Source of the DNA: an uncultured Caryophanales bacterium
GTDB lineage: Bacteria; Bacillota_I; Bacilli_A; RFN20; CAG-449
Direction: 5' to 3'
DNA: 32,469 nucleotides
Assembly: GCA_945873815.1 (NCBI GenBank)
Contig: CAMCEE010000020.1
Location: 1-32,469, forward strand
In this document: positions 23,100 through 29,407 of the stretch, one piece after another
How positions within the stretch are numbered: position 1 is the stretch's first letter
Layout: each line of letters starts with the position of its first letter
Position numbers and translations under genes: made by a program
The notes under the pieces: model-generated
What the model was told of the DNA's origin: nothing
Database searches by the model: none
What the model saw: the letters and a program-made list of their open reading frames with translations, nothing else

Positions 23100-24365
23100 A
23101 TGAAGAACGGTCAACTAAGTTATCAAGATAGAGTGAAATTACAATCATATTTAGAAGATGAGATTCCTGTAAAAGTTATATGTAAAAAAATAGATGTTGC
23201 TAAACAATCTATTTATCGTGAAATTAAAATAAATGATATCTTAAAGGCAAGGAAAACTAATGTTTTAAGAATCAACTGCGTTAACCTAGGTAATTGTCCT
23301 TATCTACCAAAAGGCTGTAATAGATGCACTAAAAAATGTAATCACTTCATAGAAAGACAATGTAAAAAAGTTACTCGTTTCCCTTTTATTTGTAATAAAT
23401 GTGAAAATAAATCTAGTTGCATATTAACTCATCGTTATTATTACGCTGATGAAGCGCAGAAGAAAACTGAAAGTCTTCGTAGTACTTCTCGTTCTGGTAT
23501 ACGTATTAACAAAGAAGAATTCAAAGCTATTGATGAATTAATTTCACCTCTTCTTCAAGAAAAAGGACAATCATTAAATCACATCTTAACTAGTCATCCT
23601 GAGATTAAAGTAAATGAAAGAACAATTCGGAATTGGATTAATGATGGATATACCACAGCTGGAAATCTCGACTTACCAAGAAAAGTTACATTTAAACCTA
23701 AAAAGGAGTATATTCACCGCATTGTTAAACCATCAAACGTGTTTAATTGGCGAACTTTTCATGATTTTCGTATATTTTGCAAGGAGAATCCCGATAAACT
23801 AATATCTCAATATGATACTGTTATTGGAAAAATTGGTGATATGCAACGCTTATTAACGATTCATTTTCCTGCTTTACATTTCCAGTTTGGATTTCTCATT
23901 ACAAACGCTACTTCAGAAGAAGTAAATAAAGTTCTTTTAGATTTACGCAAAAAAATTGGAATAGAATTATGGAAAAAAATCTTTCCAATTATGCTTTGTG
24001 ATAATGGTATAGAATTTAATGAACTCTATCGTCTAGAATTTGATGAAAAAGAAAATAAACTATCGAATGTATTTTATTGTGATCCTTATTGTTCTTCTCA
24101 AAAAGGAGCTTGTGAACGAAATCACGAACTAATAAGATATATTGAACCAAAGCATCACTCATTGAATCACTTAACGCAAGAAAAAGTCAATTTAATGTTT
24201 TCACACATTAATTCATACTATCGACCAGGATTGAATGGTGTTACACCATATGATCTTGCAGAAATGGTTCTAGGAAAAGAATTCTTAGACATTATTGAAA
24301 TAAAAAAGATTGAGCCTCAGAATGTAAACCTGACTCAATCATTAACTAAAAAAATCAAAAAATAA
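23100..24365 (+). CDS. IS30-family transposase
   Basis: A 421-aa transposase. The N-terminal helix-turn-helix QLSYQDRVKLQSYLEDEIPV then SIYREIK binds the ends. A Cys-rich insertion follows (CPYLPKGCNRCTKKCNHF, CNKCENKSSC, about residues 58-105), a likely zinc site found in this branch of the family. The DDE catalytic core has QYDTVIGKIGD (first Asp), MLCDNGIEF (second Asp) and CSSQKGACERNHELIRYIEP (Glu), the IS30 hallmark block. I place the start at 23100, 8 nt after GGAGG. The upstream ATG at 23085 overlaps that Shine-Dalgarno site. The reading frame is intact and the inverted repeats are perfect, so it may be active. Confidence 0.92.
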   Translation: MKNGQLSYQDRVKLQSYLEDEIPVKVICKKIDVAKQSIYREIKINDILKARKTNVLRINCVNLGNCPYLPKGCNRCTKKCNHFIERQCKKVTRFPFICNKCENKSSCILTHRYYYADEAQKKTESLRSTSRSGIRINKEEFKAIDELISPLLQEKGQSLNHILTSHPEIKVNERTIRNWINDGYTTAGNLDLPRKVTFKPKKEYIHRIVKPSNVFNWRTFHDFRIFCKENPDKLISQYDTVIGKIGDMQRLLTIHFPALHFQFGFLITNATSEEVNKVLLDLRKKIGIELWKKIFPIMLCDNGIEFNELYRLEFDEKENKLSNVFYCDPYCSSQKGACERNHELIRYIEPKHHSLNHLTQEKVNLMFSHINSYYRPGLNGVTPYDLAEMVLGKEFLDIIEIKKIEPQNVNLTQSLTKKIKK

Positions 24366-24421
24366 CAGCCAATTATTTTTTGGTCAAACTAAGCTCAAAA
24401 AATATTGATAAATACCAACTG

Positions 24422-24440
24422 TTGTTGCATTTAGTTTTTC
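24422..24440. repeat. Internal third copy of the IS30 inverted repeat
   Basis: TTGTTGCATTTAGTTTTTC is identical to the core of the two outer ends and has the same orientation as the right end. It lies 174 bp inside that end. The segment between them holds a terminator but no gene. It may be an older right end, left by tandem or nested insertion. Confidence 0.75.
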
Positions 24441-24556
24441 CAAATACTAAATTCAACAAATTTTTGACGTGCTTAGTTTTATGAAGAATTCTCTCCTTCA
24501 CATGAAAATAATACCATAAATAAAATATTCAAGGAAGAGTTAAATCGTTGTTACAT

Positions 24557-24575
24557 GGGCTTTATGCCCTTTTTT
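24557..24575 (+). terminator. Short rho-independent terminator inside the IS30 right end
   Basis: GGGC (24557-24560), loop TTTAT and GCCC (24566-24569), then a run of six T. It stops transcription leaving the transposase gene. Confidence 0.7.
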
Positions 24576-24695
24576 ACTATCTCTATTTCTTATTATGACA
24601 CTCGAGCGTTAATATTGTTGCATTTAGTTTTTCAACTAACAAAGATTATTCTTATTAGTTTTGTTCTATTTTTTTACTTATAAAACATCCTTGGA

Positions 24696-24740
24696 CACCA
24701 TAGACACCATAAAAATGGGCACCATATAGGCACTCATAAC
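24696..24740. repeat. Tandem GACACCATA-type repeats near the right end of the island
   Basis: GACACCATA occurs at 24696-24704 and 24705-24713, with the variant GGCACCATA at 24720-24728 and GGCACTCATA at 24731-24740. These short repeats lie about 110 bp inside the right att copy, as recombinase arm-type sites do. The surrounding 24657-24834 has no gene. Confidence 0.5.
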
Positions 24741-24846
24741 TTGTTAGATATAAAAGTTATGTAAGATATACAAGCTATTTAAGCAAAATATACAAAATAT
24801 TAACGATTATATAAATAATACAAGATAATTAAGGGGAGTTTCATAA

Positions 24847-24892
24847 CTCCTAAGCGTAAGGGCGGGTGTTCGAATCACCTTGGGAACGCCAT
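24847..24892 (+). repeat. attR-like partial copy of tRNA-Arg 3' end
   Basis: A 46-bp copy of 15154-15199 with one change (T to G in the variable-loop region). The 5' half of the tRNA is absent, so this is not a functional tRNA. It is preceded by GGAGTT-tcat-AACTCC (24835-24850), an inverted repeat overlapping its left edge that may be a recombinase core site. Confidence 0.88.
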
Positions 24893-24904
24893 CTAATATA
24901 TATA

Positions 24905-24946
24905 AGAGGATGATTAGAAAACAAAAGATTTTTCATCCTCTTTTTT
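24905..24946 (+). terminator. Terminator, probably the original one of tRNA-Arg
   Basis: AGAGGATGA (24905-24913) pairs perfectly with TCATCCTCT (24933-24941), followed by a T-run. It lies just right of the att copy, where the tRNA gene would end if the island were excised. Confidence 0.85.
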
Positions 24947-25002
24947 ATTTTTTAACGATATTTATTTTTAAAAATTGTTAAAAAGATAGAATAAACTAAA
25001 AC

Positions 25003-25029
25003 ACTCCAATCAATTGACTGGAGTATTTT
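25003..25029. terminator. Bidirectional terminator after the flavodiiron gene
   Basis: ACTCCA (25003-25008) pairs with TGGAGT (25019-25024), with TCAA/TTGA inside. T-rich sequence flanks both sides. It ends the leftward operon. Confidence 0.75.
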
Positions 25030-25042
25030 TATATTGTTTCGC

Positions 25043-26191
25043 TTATATTAATTCTTCTGCAAGATTTTCTAATTCTAAGACATTTTTTTCATTCATACTT
25101 GAAAGAATTGTCACTGAATTCTCTAAATACTTAATATTCTTTGCACCTTCAAACATCTTCATCATAACTTTTTTTGCTTGAGGAGCCCAAGAACCATTTT
25201 CGATAAATCCAACTACTCTATTTTGATAATTCCTTTCCAATAGATGGTTAATGAATTCTTTCATAAATGGGAAAACATCACCATTATACGTAGAAGAAGC
25301 AAGAACTAATCTATCATATCTAAATGCATCTTCAACCGCTTCTGCCATATCTTCTCTAGCTAAATCACATAAGACAACTTTTTCAACTTTTCCTTCAAGT
25401 TTTTCTTTTAGTAGTTCACATGCTTTCTTCGTATTTCCATAGATTGAAGAATAAGCAATCATTACTCCCTTTGATTCTGGTTGATAACTAGACCAAGTAT
25501 TATATAAATTCAAATAGTAACTAAGGTTATCATTCAATATTGGTCCATGTAAAGGACAGATCGTATTAATTTCAAATTGAGATAGTTTTTTTAATACGTT
25601 TTGTACTTGCATTCCATATTTTCCTACAATACCAAAATAGTATCTTCTTGCTTCACAAGCCCATTCTTCCTCTACATCCAATGCACCGAATTTTCCAAAT
25701 GCATCTGCGCTAAAGAGGACCTTATCGCTTTCATCATAACTCATAACAACTTCTGGCCAGTGAACCATTGGAGCAGGAACAAATCTTAAAGTATGTTTAC
25801 CTAGACTTAATGTATCACCCTCTTTAACCACAATTCTTTGATTTTCAAATCCTGTTTTAAAGAATTGTTTCATTATATTAAATGCTTGAATAGTTGACAC
25901 AATTGTAATATTAGGATATCTTTTAACAAATTCTAAAATGTTTGAAGAATGATCCGGTTCCATATGAGATACTATCAAATACTTTATCTCATTATCTCCA
26001 ACGATTTCTTCAATATTTCTTAACCACTCATCTTTAAAATGAGCATCAACAGTATCAAGTACTGCAATATTATCATCTAAAATAAGGTATGAATTGTAAC
26101 ACATACCATTTGGAACATCATATTGCCCCTCAAACAAGTCAACTTGATGGTCGTTAACACCTACATACTTTATATCTTTTGTGATTGTCAT
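25043..26191 (-). CDS. fprA: FprA-family A-type flavodiiron protein
   Basis: A cytoplasmic flavodiiron protein that reduces O2 to water and/or NO to N2O in anaerobes. The N-terminal metallo-beta-lactamase-like domain carries the diiron ligands HMEPDH (His76, Glu78, Asp80, His81), VHWP (His144), SADAFG (Asp163) and LHGP (His215). The C-terminal flavodoxin domain has the FMN loop AYSSIYGNTKKA and STYNGDVFPF. The start at 26191 follows AAAAGGGG; an in-frame ATG at 26218 would add nine residues without a Shine-Dalgarno site. At 382 aa it is near normal length. It is the last gene of a four-gene leftward run. No fused rubredoxin is present, so the electron donor is encoded elsewhere. Confidence 0.93.
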   Translation of the reverse strand: MTITKDIKYVGVNDHQVDLFEGQYDVPNGMCYNSYLILDDNIAVLDTVDAHFKDEWLRNIEEIVGDNEIKYLIVSHMEPDHSSNILEFVKRYPNITIVSTIQAFNIMKQFFKTGFENQRIVVKEGDTLSLGKHTLRFVPAPMVHWPEVVMSYDESDKVLFSADAFGKFGALDVEEEWACEARRYYFGIVGKYGMQVQNVLKKLSQFEINTICPLHGPILNDNLSYYLNLYNTWSSYQPESKGVMIAYSSIYGNTKKACELLKEKLEGKVEKVVLCDLAREDMAEAVEDAFRYDRLVLASSTYNGDVFPFMKEFINHLLERNYQNRVVGFIENGSWAPQAKKVMMKMFEGAKNIKYLENSVTILSSMNEKNVLELENLAEELI

Positions 26192-26227
26192 AGTTATTTT
26201 CCCCTTTTTTAAATACACTAATGAAAT

Positions 26228-27019
26228 TTATTTTCTTAAGACAACAATATATTTATGATTTAAGTTTGCATAAAAGATTTTTGGATATCCTTGAAGTAAT
26301 AATCCCCTTTGATCATTGTGATCATAGATAATTACATCTTGATATAAATATCCTGCTTTAATTCCCTTTTTTGCAATGTCTGCATGAAATTCTACATATG
26401 GTTTATTATTCTTTATATCACGATAATCTTCAACAATAAATACTGCATATCCACCTTTTTTAGTTATTCGATATAATCTTCTCATCAAATCTTCAATATT
26501 CTTAAGATATTCTTCATATTTATCATCGCCAAAGTCTAATGAATTCTCATCTTTCTTTTTTCTTTTGGAAATCGATGGTTTACTTGGAGAAGTAATGATT
26601 AATTGAATCGTTTCATCCTCAATTCTTTCGGTTGCAAGAAAAGCATCCATATTCATCAATTCATAATCTCCATTTACTAAAAGATTGATTGAATTCTCTA
26701 CATTAAATTTTGCAATATCAAATACTTTCTTATGAATTTCAGATCCATAACAAAATCGATTATTCCTTATTGCTGAGATGATAGTAGTTCCTGCGCCCAT
26801 AAAAGGATCAAAAACAACATCACCTTCTTTAGAGTACATACTTATTAATCTATCTAATAATTCTAATGGTAATACATCCATATTAGGAATCTTGCTGTAT
26901 TCTTTTGGAGAAGGCAAATCTTTCCAAACACTACGAGAATGGTGAGCCCATTCAGTTGCAGTCATTCCATTAAATGTCAAATCTCTTTGTTCTTTATTCT
27001 TTTCTTCTTTTTTTGTCAT
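26228..27019 (-). CDS. DNA-methylase-fold methyltransferase with atypical motif IV
   Basis: A 263-aa SAM-dependent methyltransferase of the N4/N6 DNA-methylase type. Motif I is VVFDPFMGAGTT (68-79), preceded by PLELLDRLISMYS as in DNA methylases. The expected catalytic TSPPY/DPPY is TSPSKP (143-148), followed by a basic stretch KRKKKDE. The proline pair and aromatic residue are lost. Motif order is I then IV. The start is 2 bp after the stop of the GTPase gene upstream, so it is co-translated with metal-type GTPases, an odd place for a restriction-linked enzyme. It may act on RNA or a small target, or be an orphan DNA MTase. No restriction gene is adjacent. Confidence 0.7.
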   Translation of the reverse strand: MTKKEEKNKEQRDLTFNGMTATEWAHHSRSVWKDLPSPKEYSKIPNMDVLPLELLDRLISMYSKEGDVVFDPFMGAGTTIISAIRNNRFCYGSEIHKKVFDIAKFNVENSINLLVNGDYELMNMDAFLATERIEDETIQLIITSPSKPSISKRKKKDENSLDFGDDKYEEYLKNIEDLMRRLYRITKKGGYAVFIVEDYRDIKNNKPYVEFHADIAKKGIKAGYLYQDVIIYDHNDQRGLLLQGYPKIFYANLNHKYIVVLRK

Positions 27020-27021
27020 AA

Positions 27022-27963
27022 TTAATTACCTGTAAGATTGAGTATATCATCTTTTGGCCCTTGAATCGTTTCAATTGATATTGGATATAACATCAATTCT
27101 TCTTCATTATATTCATCAGACCATTCATATGCTACTTTAGCTTTTAAATGAATCCATTGTCTATCGACTAAATCTTTTCCCAAATTATCCTTAACTAAGA
27201 ATCCATATAATTGCATATCATTTGCGCAGCAATTCATAATAAATCTTCCTGCAATAAAAGTATTAGGTGGAAGCTTATCACTTAATATTACTTGAATATC
27301 ATATTCAACTGTCTTGCCATCGTATCTATTCTTATTATCAAATGTATCGATGTAAAATGTTCCAAAATCATCGCGTTCAATCTTAATAACCGGTGCTTCA
27401 ATATCATAAGGAAGCGGTTCTTCAAATGCATCAGAAGCAGTCATATTCTTATCCATGCATAAATATTGACATCTATTATTAATAAGTTTTAAAGCAGCAC
27501 GATATGGTTCAATTTGATCTTGACTAGATAATTTTGTAAAGCAAACTAAATGTGCTCTTTTAATGATATCGACAAATTTTTGTCTCATATTATTAAAATA
27601 TACACCAAATGTTTGAGCATCGATAAATTCAACTACTTGAACTATTTCAATTGAACGAGGAAATTGTAATTCTTCTAAATTCCACATTCCATTCATTTCC
27701 ATAACAATGCGATCAGGCTTTTCTTCTTTAACTAATTTATCAATTAATTTATAATCAAATTCTTCGATAGAATTAAAATACTTAATTGTCGTGTTTGCTT
27801 CTTCTAAAAACTTAGGATCGTATTCAACCTCCCCTTCTTCACAAACTAGAAGGAGAGTTTTTTGCATATTATCACCTAAATCAGATTTTAATGTATCGAT
27901 AATAAAACTTGTTTTACCTGAATCTAGAAATCCACTAATAAAAAATACTGGTACTTTTTTCAT
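27022..27963 (-). CDS. CobW/COG0523-type GTPase fused to a YcgQ (DUF1980)-like C-terminal domain
   Basis: A 313-aa protein. The N-terminal P-loop is GFLDSGKTSF (11-20). The position where CobW proteins have NEFGE reads CEEGEVE (41-47), and the CxCC metal motif is missing. FTKLSSQDQ stands near the usual NK(x)D-type base-recognition site. The C-terminal third contains FIAGRFIMNCCANDMQLYGF (Cys245-Cys246) and WIHLKAKVAYE, resembling the C-terminal metal-site region of YcgQ/DUF1980 proteins. In other bacteria YcgQ partners a YcgR permease and is often near COG0523 GTPases; here the two parts appear to be one chain. AGAGG precedes the ATG, 11 bp after the upstream GTPase stop. A role in metal delivery is inferred. 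Confidence 0.75.
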   Translation of the reverse strand: MKKVPVFFISGFLDSGKTSFIIDTLKSDLGDNMQKTLLLVCEEGEVEYDPKFLEEANTTIKYFNSIEEFDYKLIDKLVKEEKPDRIVMEMNGMWNLEELQFPRSIEIVQVVEFIDAQTFGVYFNNMRQKFVDIIKRAHLVCFTKLSSQDQIEPYRAALKLINNRCQYLCMDKNMTASDAFEEPLPYDIEAPVIKIERDDFGTFYIDTFDNKNRYDGKTVEYDIQVILSDKLPPNTFIAGRFIMNCCANDMQLYGFLVKDNLGKDLVDRQWIHLKAKVAYEWSDEYNEEELMLYPISIETIQGPKDDILNLTGN

Positions 27964-27974
27964 CTTATTTACCT

Positions 27975-29249
27975 CTATTTATCAAATAGTCTTTTGATCT
28001 TTTCTATATCTAATTTAGAGCCAATAACAACGAATCTTCCAATGTAATCAGGATTACCTTCTCTTATCTCATAATCCCCTGCGACATAGTCGAAATAATA
28101 CCAAGAATCATTATCACTTGCTTTCAAAATTCCTTTACTACGAAGAATCATACCTAAAGAATCATCATTTGCCATTGCATTTAATAGACCATTAAGTTCA
28201 TCTCTTGAAAATGCTTTTACTGTTTCTAATCCCCAAGAAGTAAATACTTCATCCGCATCATGTCCATGATGGTGATGATGGTGGCATTTACATTCTTCAT
28301 CATGATCATGTTCGTGACAGCATTCATCTTCTTCATGGTGGTGACAACAACATTCGCCTTCTTCATGATGGTGATGATGGTGACATTCACATTCTTCATC
28401 ATGATCATGTTCGTGGCAACATTCATCTTCTTCATGGTGGTGACAACAACATTCACCTTCATCATGATGGTGATGATGGCATTCACATTCTTCATCATGA
28501 TCATGTTCGTGGCAGCATTCACCTTCTTCATGGTGGTGATGACAACATTCTCCTTCATCATGATGGTGATGATGGTGGCATTCGCATTCTTCATCTTCAC
28601 ATTCATCTTCTTCGTGTTCTTCCATCATTTTATGAAGTAATTCATCCTTAAACGAATCTTTCTTTTCTAAGAATTCAACTAATTCATCTCCGTTAAATGC
28701 ATTGATATTTGTAGTAACAATATTTGCATTAGGATTAACTTGTCTTATTAATTCAACAGATTCTTGCAATTTCTCTTCACTTATCTTATCTACCTTACCA
28801 ACGACAATTGTGTTTGCATTTTCAACTTGATTAACAAAGAATTCGCCAAAATTCTTTATGTACATTTTGACTTTTCCTCCATCTACAACAGTAGTAAGAA
28901 TATTCACTTTTAAATCTGCATCAACATTTCCAATAGCATTTACAATATCGGATAATTTACCTACACCCGATGGCTCAATAATAATTCTTGTAGGATCAAA
29001 TTTTGCGATTACTTCTTTCATTGATGAAGCAAAATCTCCAACTAACGAACAACAGATACAACCAGAATTTATCTCCTTAATCTCAATACCTGAATCCTTT
29101 AAAAAAGACCCATCTATACCAATTTCTCCAAACTCATTTTCAATAAGTACAACCTTTTCATTCTTAATCTTTGCAGATTCAAACATCTTTCTAATTAAAG
29201 TAGTTTTTCCTGCGCCTAAGAAACCTGAAATTACATCTATTTTAACCAT
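27975..29249 (-). CDS. CobW/COG0523 metallochaperone GTPase with repeated His/Cys-rich metal-binding insert
   Basis: A G3E-family GTPase predicted to bind and deliver a transition metal. It has Walker A GFLGAGKTT (9-17), the CxCC metal site GCICC (63-67), EPSGVG, and GKVDKI as base-recognition motif. Residues 225-331 are an insert of three near-identical units of 32-33 aa, rich in His, Cys, Asp and Glu, plus HHHHHHGHD. The CobW C-terminal domain (FTSWGLETVKAFSRDELNGL, then IGRFVVIGSKLD) follows. AGGAGG lies 9 nt before the ATG. It is the first gene of the four-gene leftward operon and has a promoter at 29311-29338. His-rich inserts usually store or sense Zn, Ni or Co; which metal is not shown. 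Confidence 0.9.
   Translation of the reverse strand: MVKIDVISGFLGAGKTTLIRKMFESAKIKNEKVVLIENEFGEIGIDGSFLKDSGIEIKEINSGCICCSLVGDFASSMKEVIAKFDPTRIIIEPSGVGKLSDIVNAIGNVDADLKVNILTTVVDGGKVKMYIKNFGEFFVNQVENANTIVVGKVDKISEEKLQESVELIRQVNPNANIVTTNINAFNGDELVEFLEKKDSFKDELLHKMMEEHEEDECEDEECECHHHHHHDEGECCHHHHEEGECCHEHDHDEECECHHHHHDEGECCCHHHEEDECCHEHDHDEECECHHHHHHEEGECCCHHHEEDECCHEHDHDEECKCHHHHHHGHDADEVFTSWGLETVKAFSRDELNGLLNAMANDDSLGMILRSKGILKASDNDSWYYFDYVAGDYEIREGNPDYIGRFVVIGSKLDIEKIKRLFDK
28284..28577 (-). repeat. Coding minisatellite, three units of 96-99 bp
   Basis: The units at 28479-28577 (33 codons), 28383-28478 (32 codons, one His codon fewer) and 28284-28382 (33 codons) encode the His/Cys-rich insert. 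Each unit is built as a His run, DEGECC-type, HHHH/CHHH, EEDECC-type, HEHDHD, EECEC. The high DNA identity suggests recent expansion. The long open frames on the other strand and in other frames here are shadows of the repeat. Confidence 0.85.
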
Positions 29250-29262
29250 AGTAAAAAACCTC

Positions 29263-29278
29263 CTAAAATCACTTTTAG
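29263..29278 (-). promoter_or_regulatory. Hairpin overlapping the Shine-Dalgarno site of the His-rich GTPase gene
   Basis: CTAAAA (29263-29268), loop TCAC and TTTTAG (29273-29278) form a perfect 6-bp inverted repeat. In the mRNA its 3' arm runs into the AGGAGG. It could be a protein operator or a weak translational control element; it is AT-rich and may be chance. Confidence 0.35.
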
Positions 29279-29310
29279 TTTACCACTTCTATGCTTAAAA
29301 TGTCTTGTTT

Positions 29311-29338
29311 TTTATATATTTTCCAAATTTTATTACAA
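29311..29338 (-). promoter_or_regulatory. Promoter of the leftward metal/flavodiiron operon
   Basis: On the minus strand, TTGTAA (29338-29333), a 16-bp spacer and TATAAA (29316-29311). It is divergent from the tldD promoter. Confidence 0.55.
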
Positions 29339-29350
29339 AAACTATATATA

Positions 29351-29379
29351 TTGTTATTTAAAATATGGTAAAGTATGAG
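29351..29379 (+). promoter_or_regulatory. Promoter of tldD-pmbA
   Basis: TTGTTA (29351-29356), a 17-bp spacer and TATGAG (29374-29379). It lies 28 bp before the tldD ATG and is moderate in quality. Confidence 0.5.
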
Positions 29380-29407
29380 TACAATTTTTTTAAAAAGGAG
29401 AAAATAT

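Larger units (their letters stand above)
22991..24636 (+). mobile_element. IS30-family insertion sequence with long flanking duplication
   Basis: A 1,646-bp element with perfect 23-bp inverted ends (22991-23013 and 24614-24636, GTTGAAAAACTAAATGCAAC plus AAT). The flanks 22971-22990 and 24637-24656 match at 18 of 20 positions, 16 of them consecutive (AAAGATTATTCTTATT at 22975-22990 and 24641-24656). Most IS30 elements duplicate 2-3 bp; long variable duplications are known for IS1630 of Mycoplasma fermentans. A third, 19-bp copy of the right inverted repeat lies inside, at 24422-24440. Confidence 0.85.
15154..24892. mobile_element. Genomic island integrated at tRNA-Arg, carrying a restriction-modification operon
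   Basis: It is bounded by 46-bp direct repeats of the tRNA 3' end, spaced 9,693 bp. Contents: a decayed GNAT gene, an IS21 element, a four-gene leftward R-M operon, an IS30 element, and short tandem repeats near both ends that could be recombinase arm sites. No integrase, excisionase, replication or conjugation gene is present. Subtracting the IS elements and their duplications leaves about 5.8 kb. Integration at a tRNA 3' end is classic for tyrosine recombinases, so the integrase has either been lost or acts in trans. Confidence 0.8.

Noticed and set aside
24847-24892. Second tRNA-Arg gene
   Set aside because: Only the sequence from the anticodon loop to CCA is present. The acceptor 5' strand, D arm and anticodon 5' stem are missing, so it is an attachment-site duplication.
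28226-28640. Long open frames overlapping the His-rich repeat on both strands
   Set aside because: They read as Met/Ile/Thr/Phe repeats, have no RBS and exist only because the minisatellite lacks stops in several frames. The COG0523 GTPase frame explains the region.
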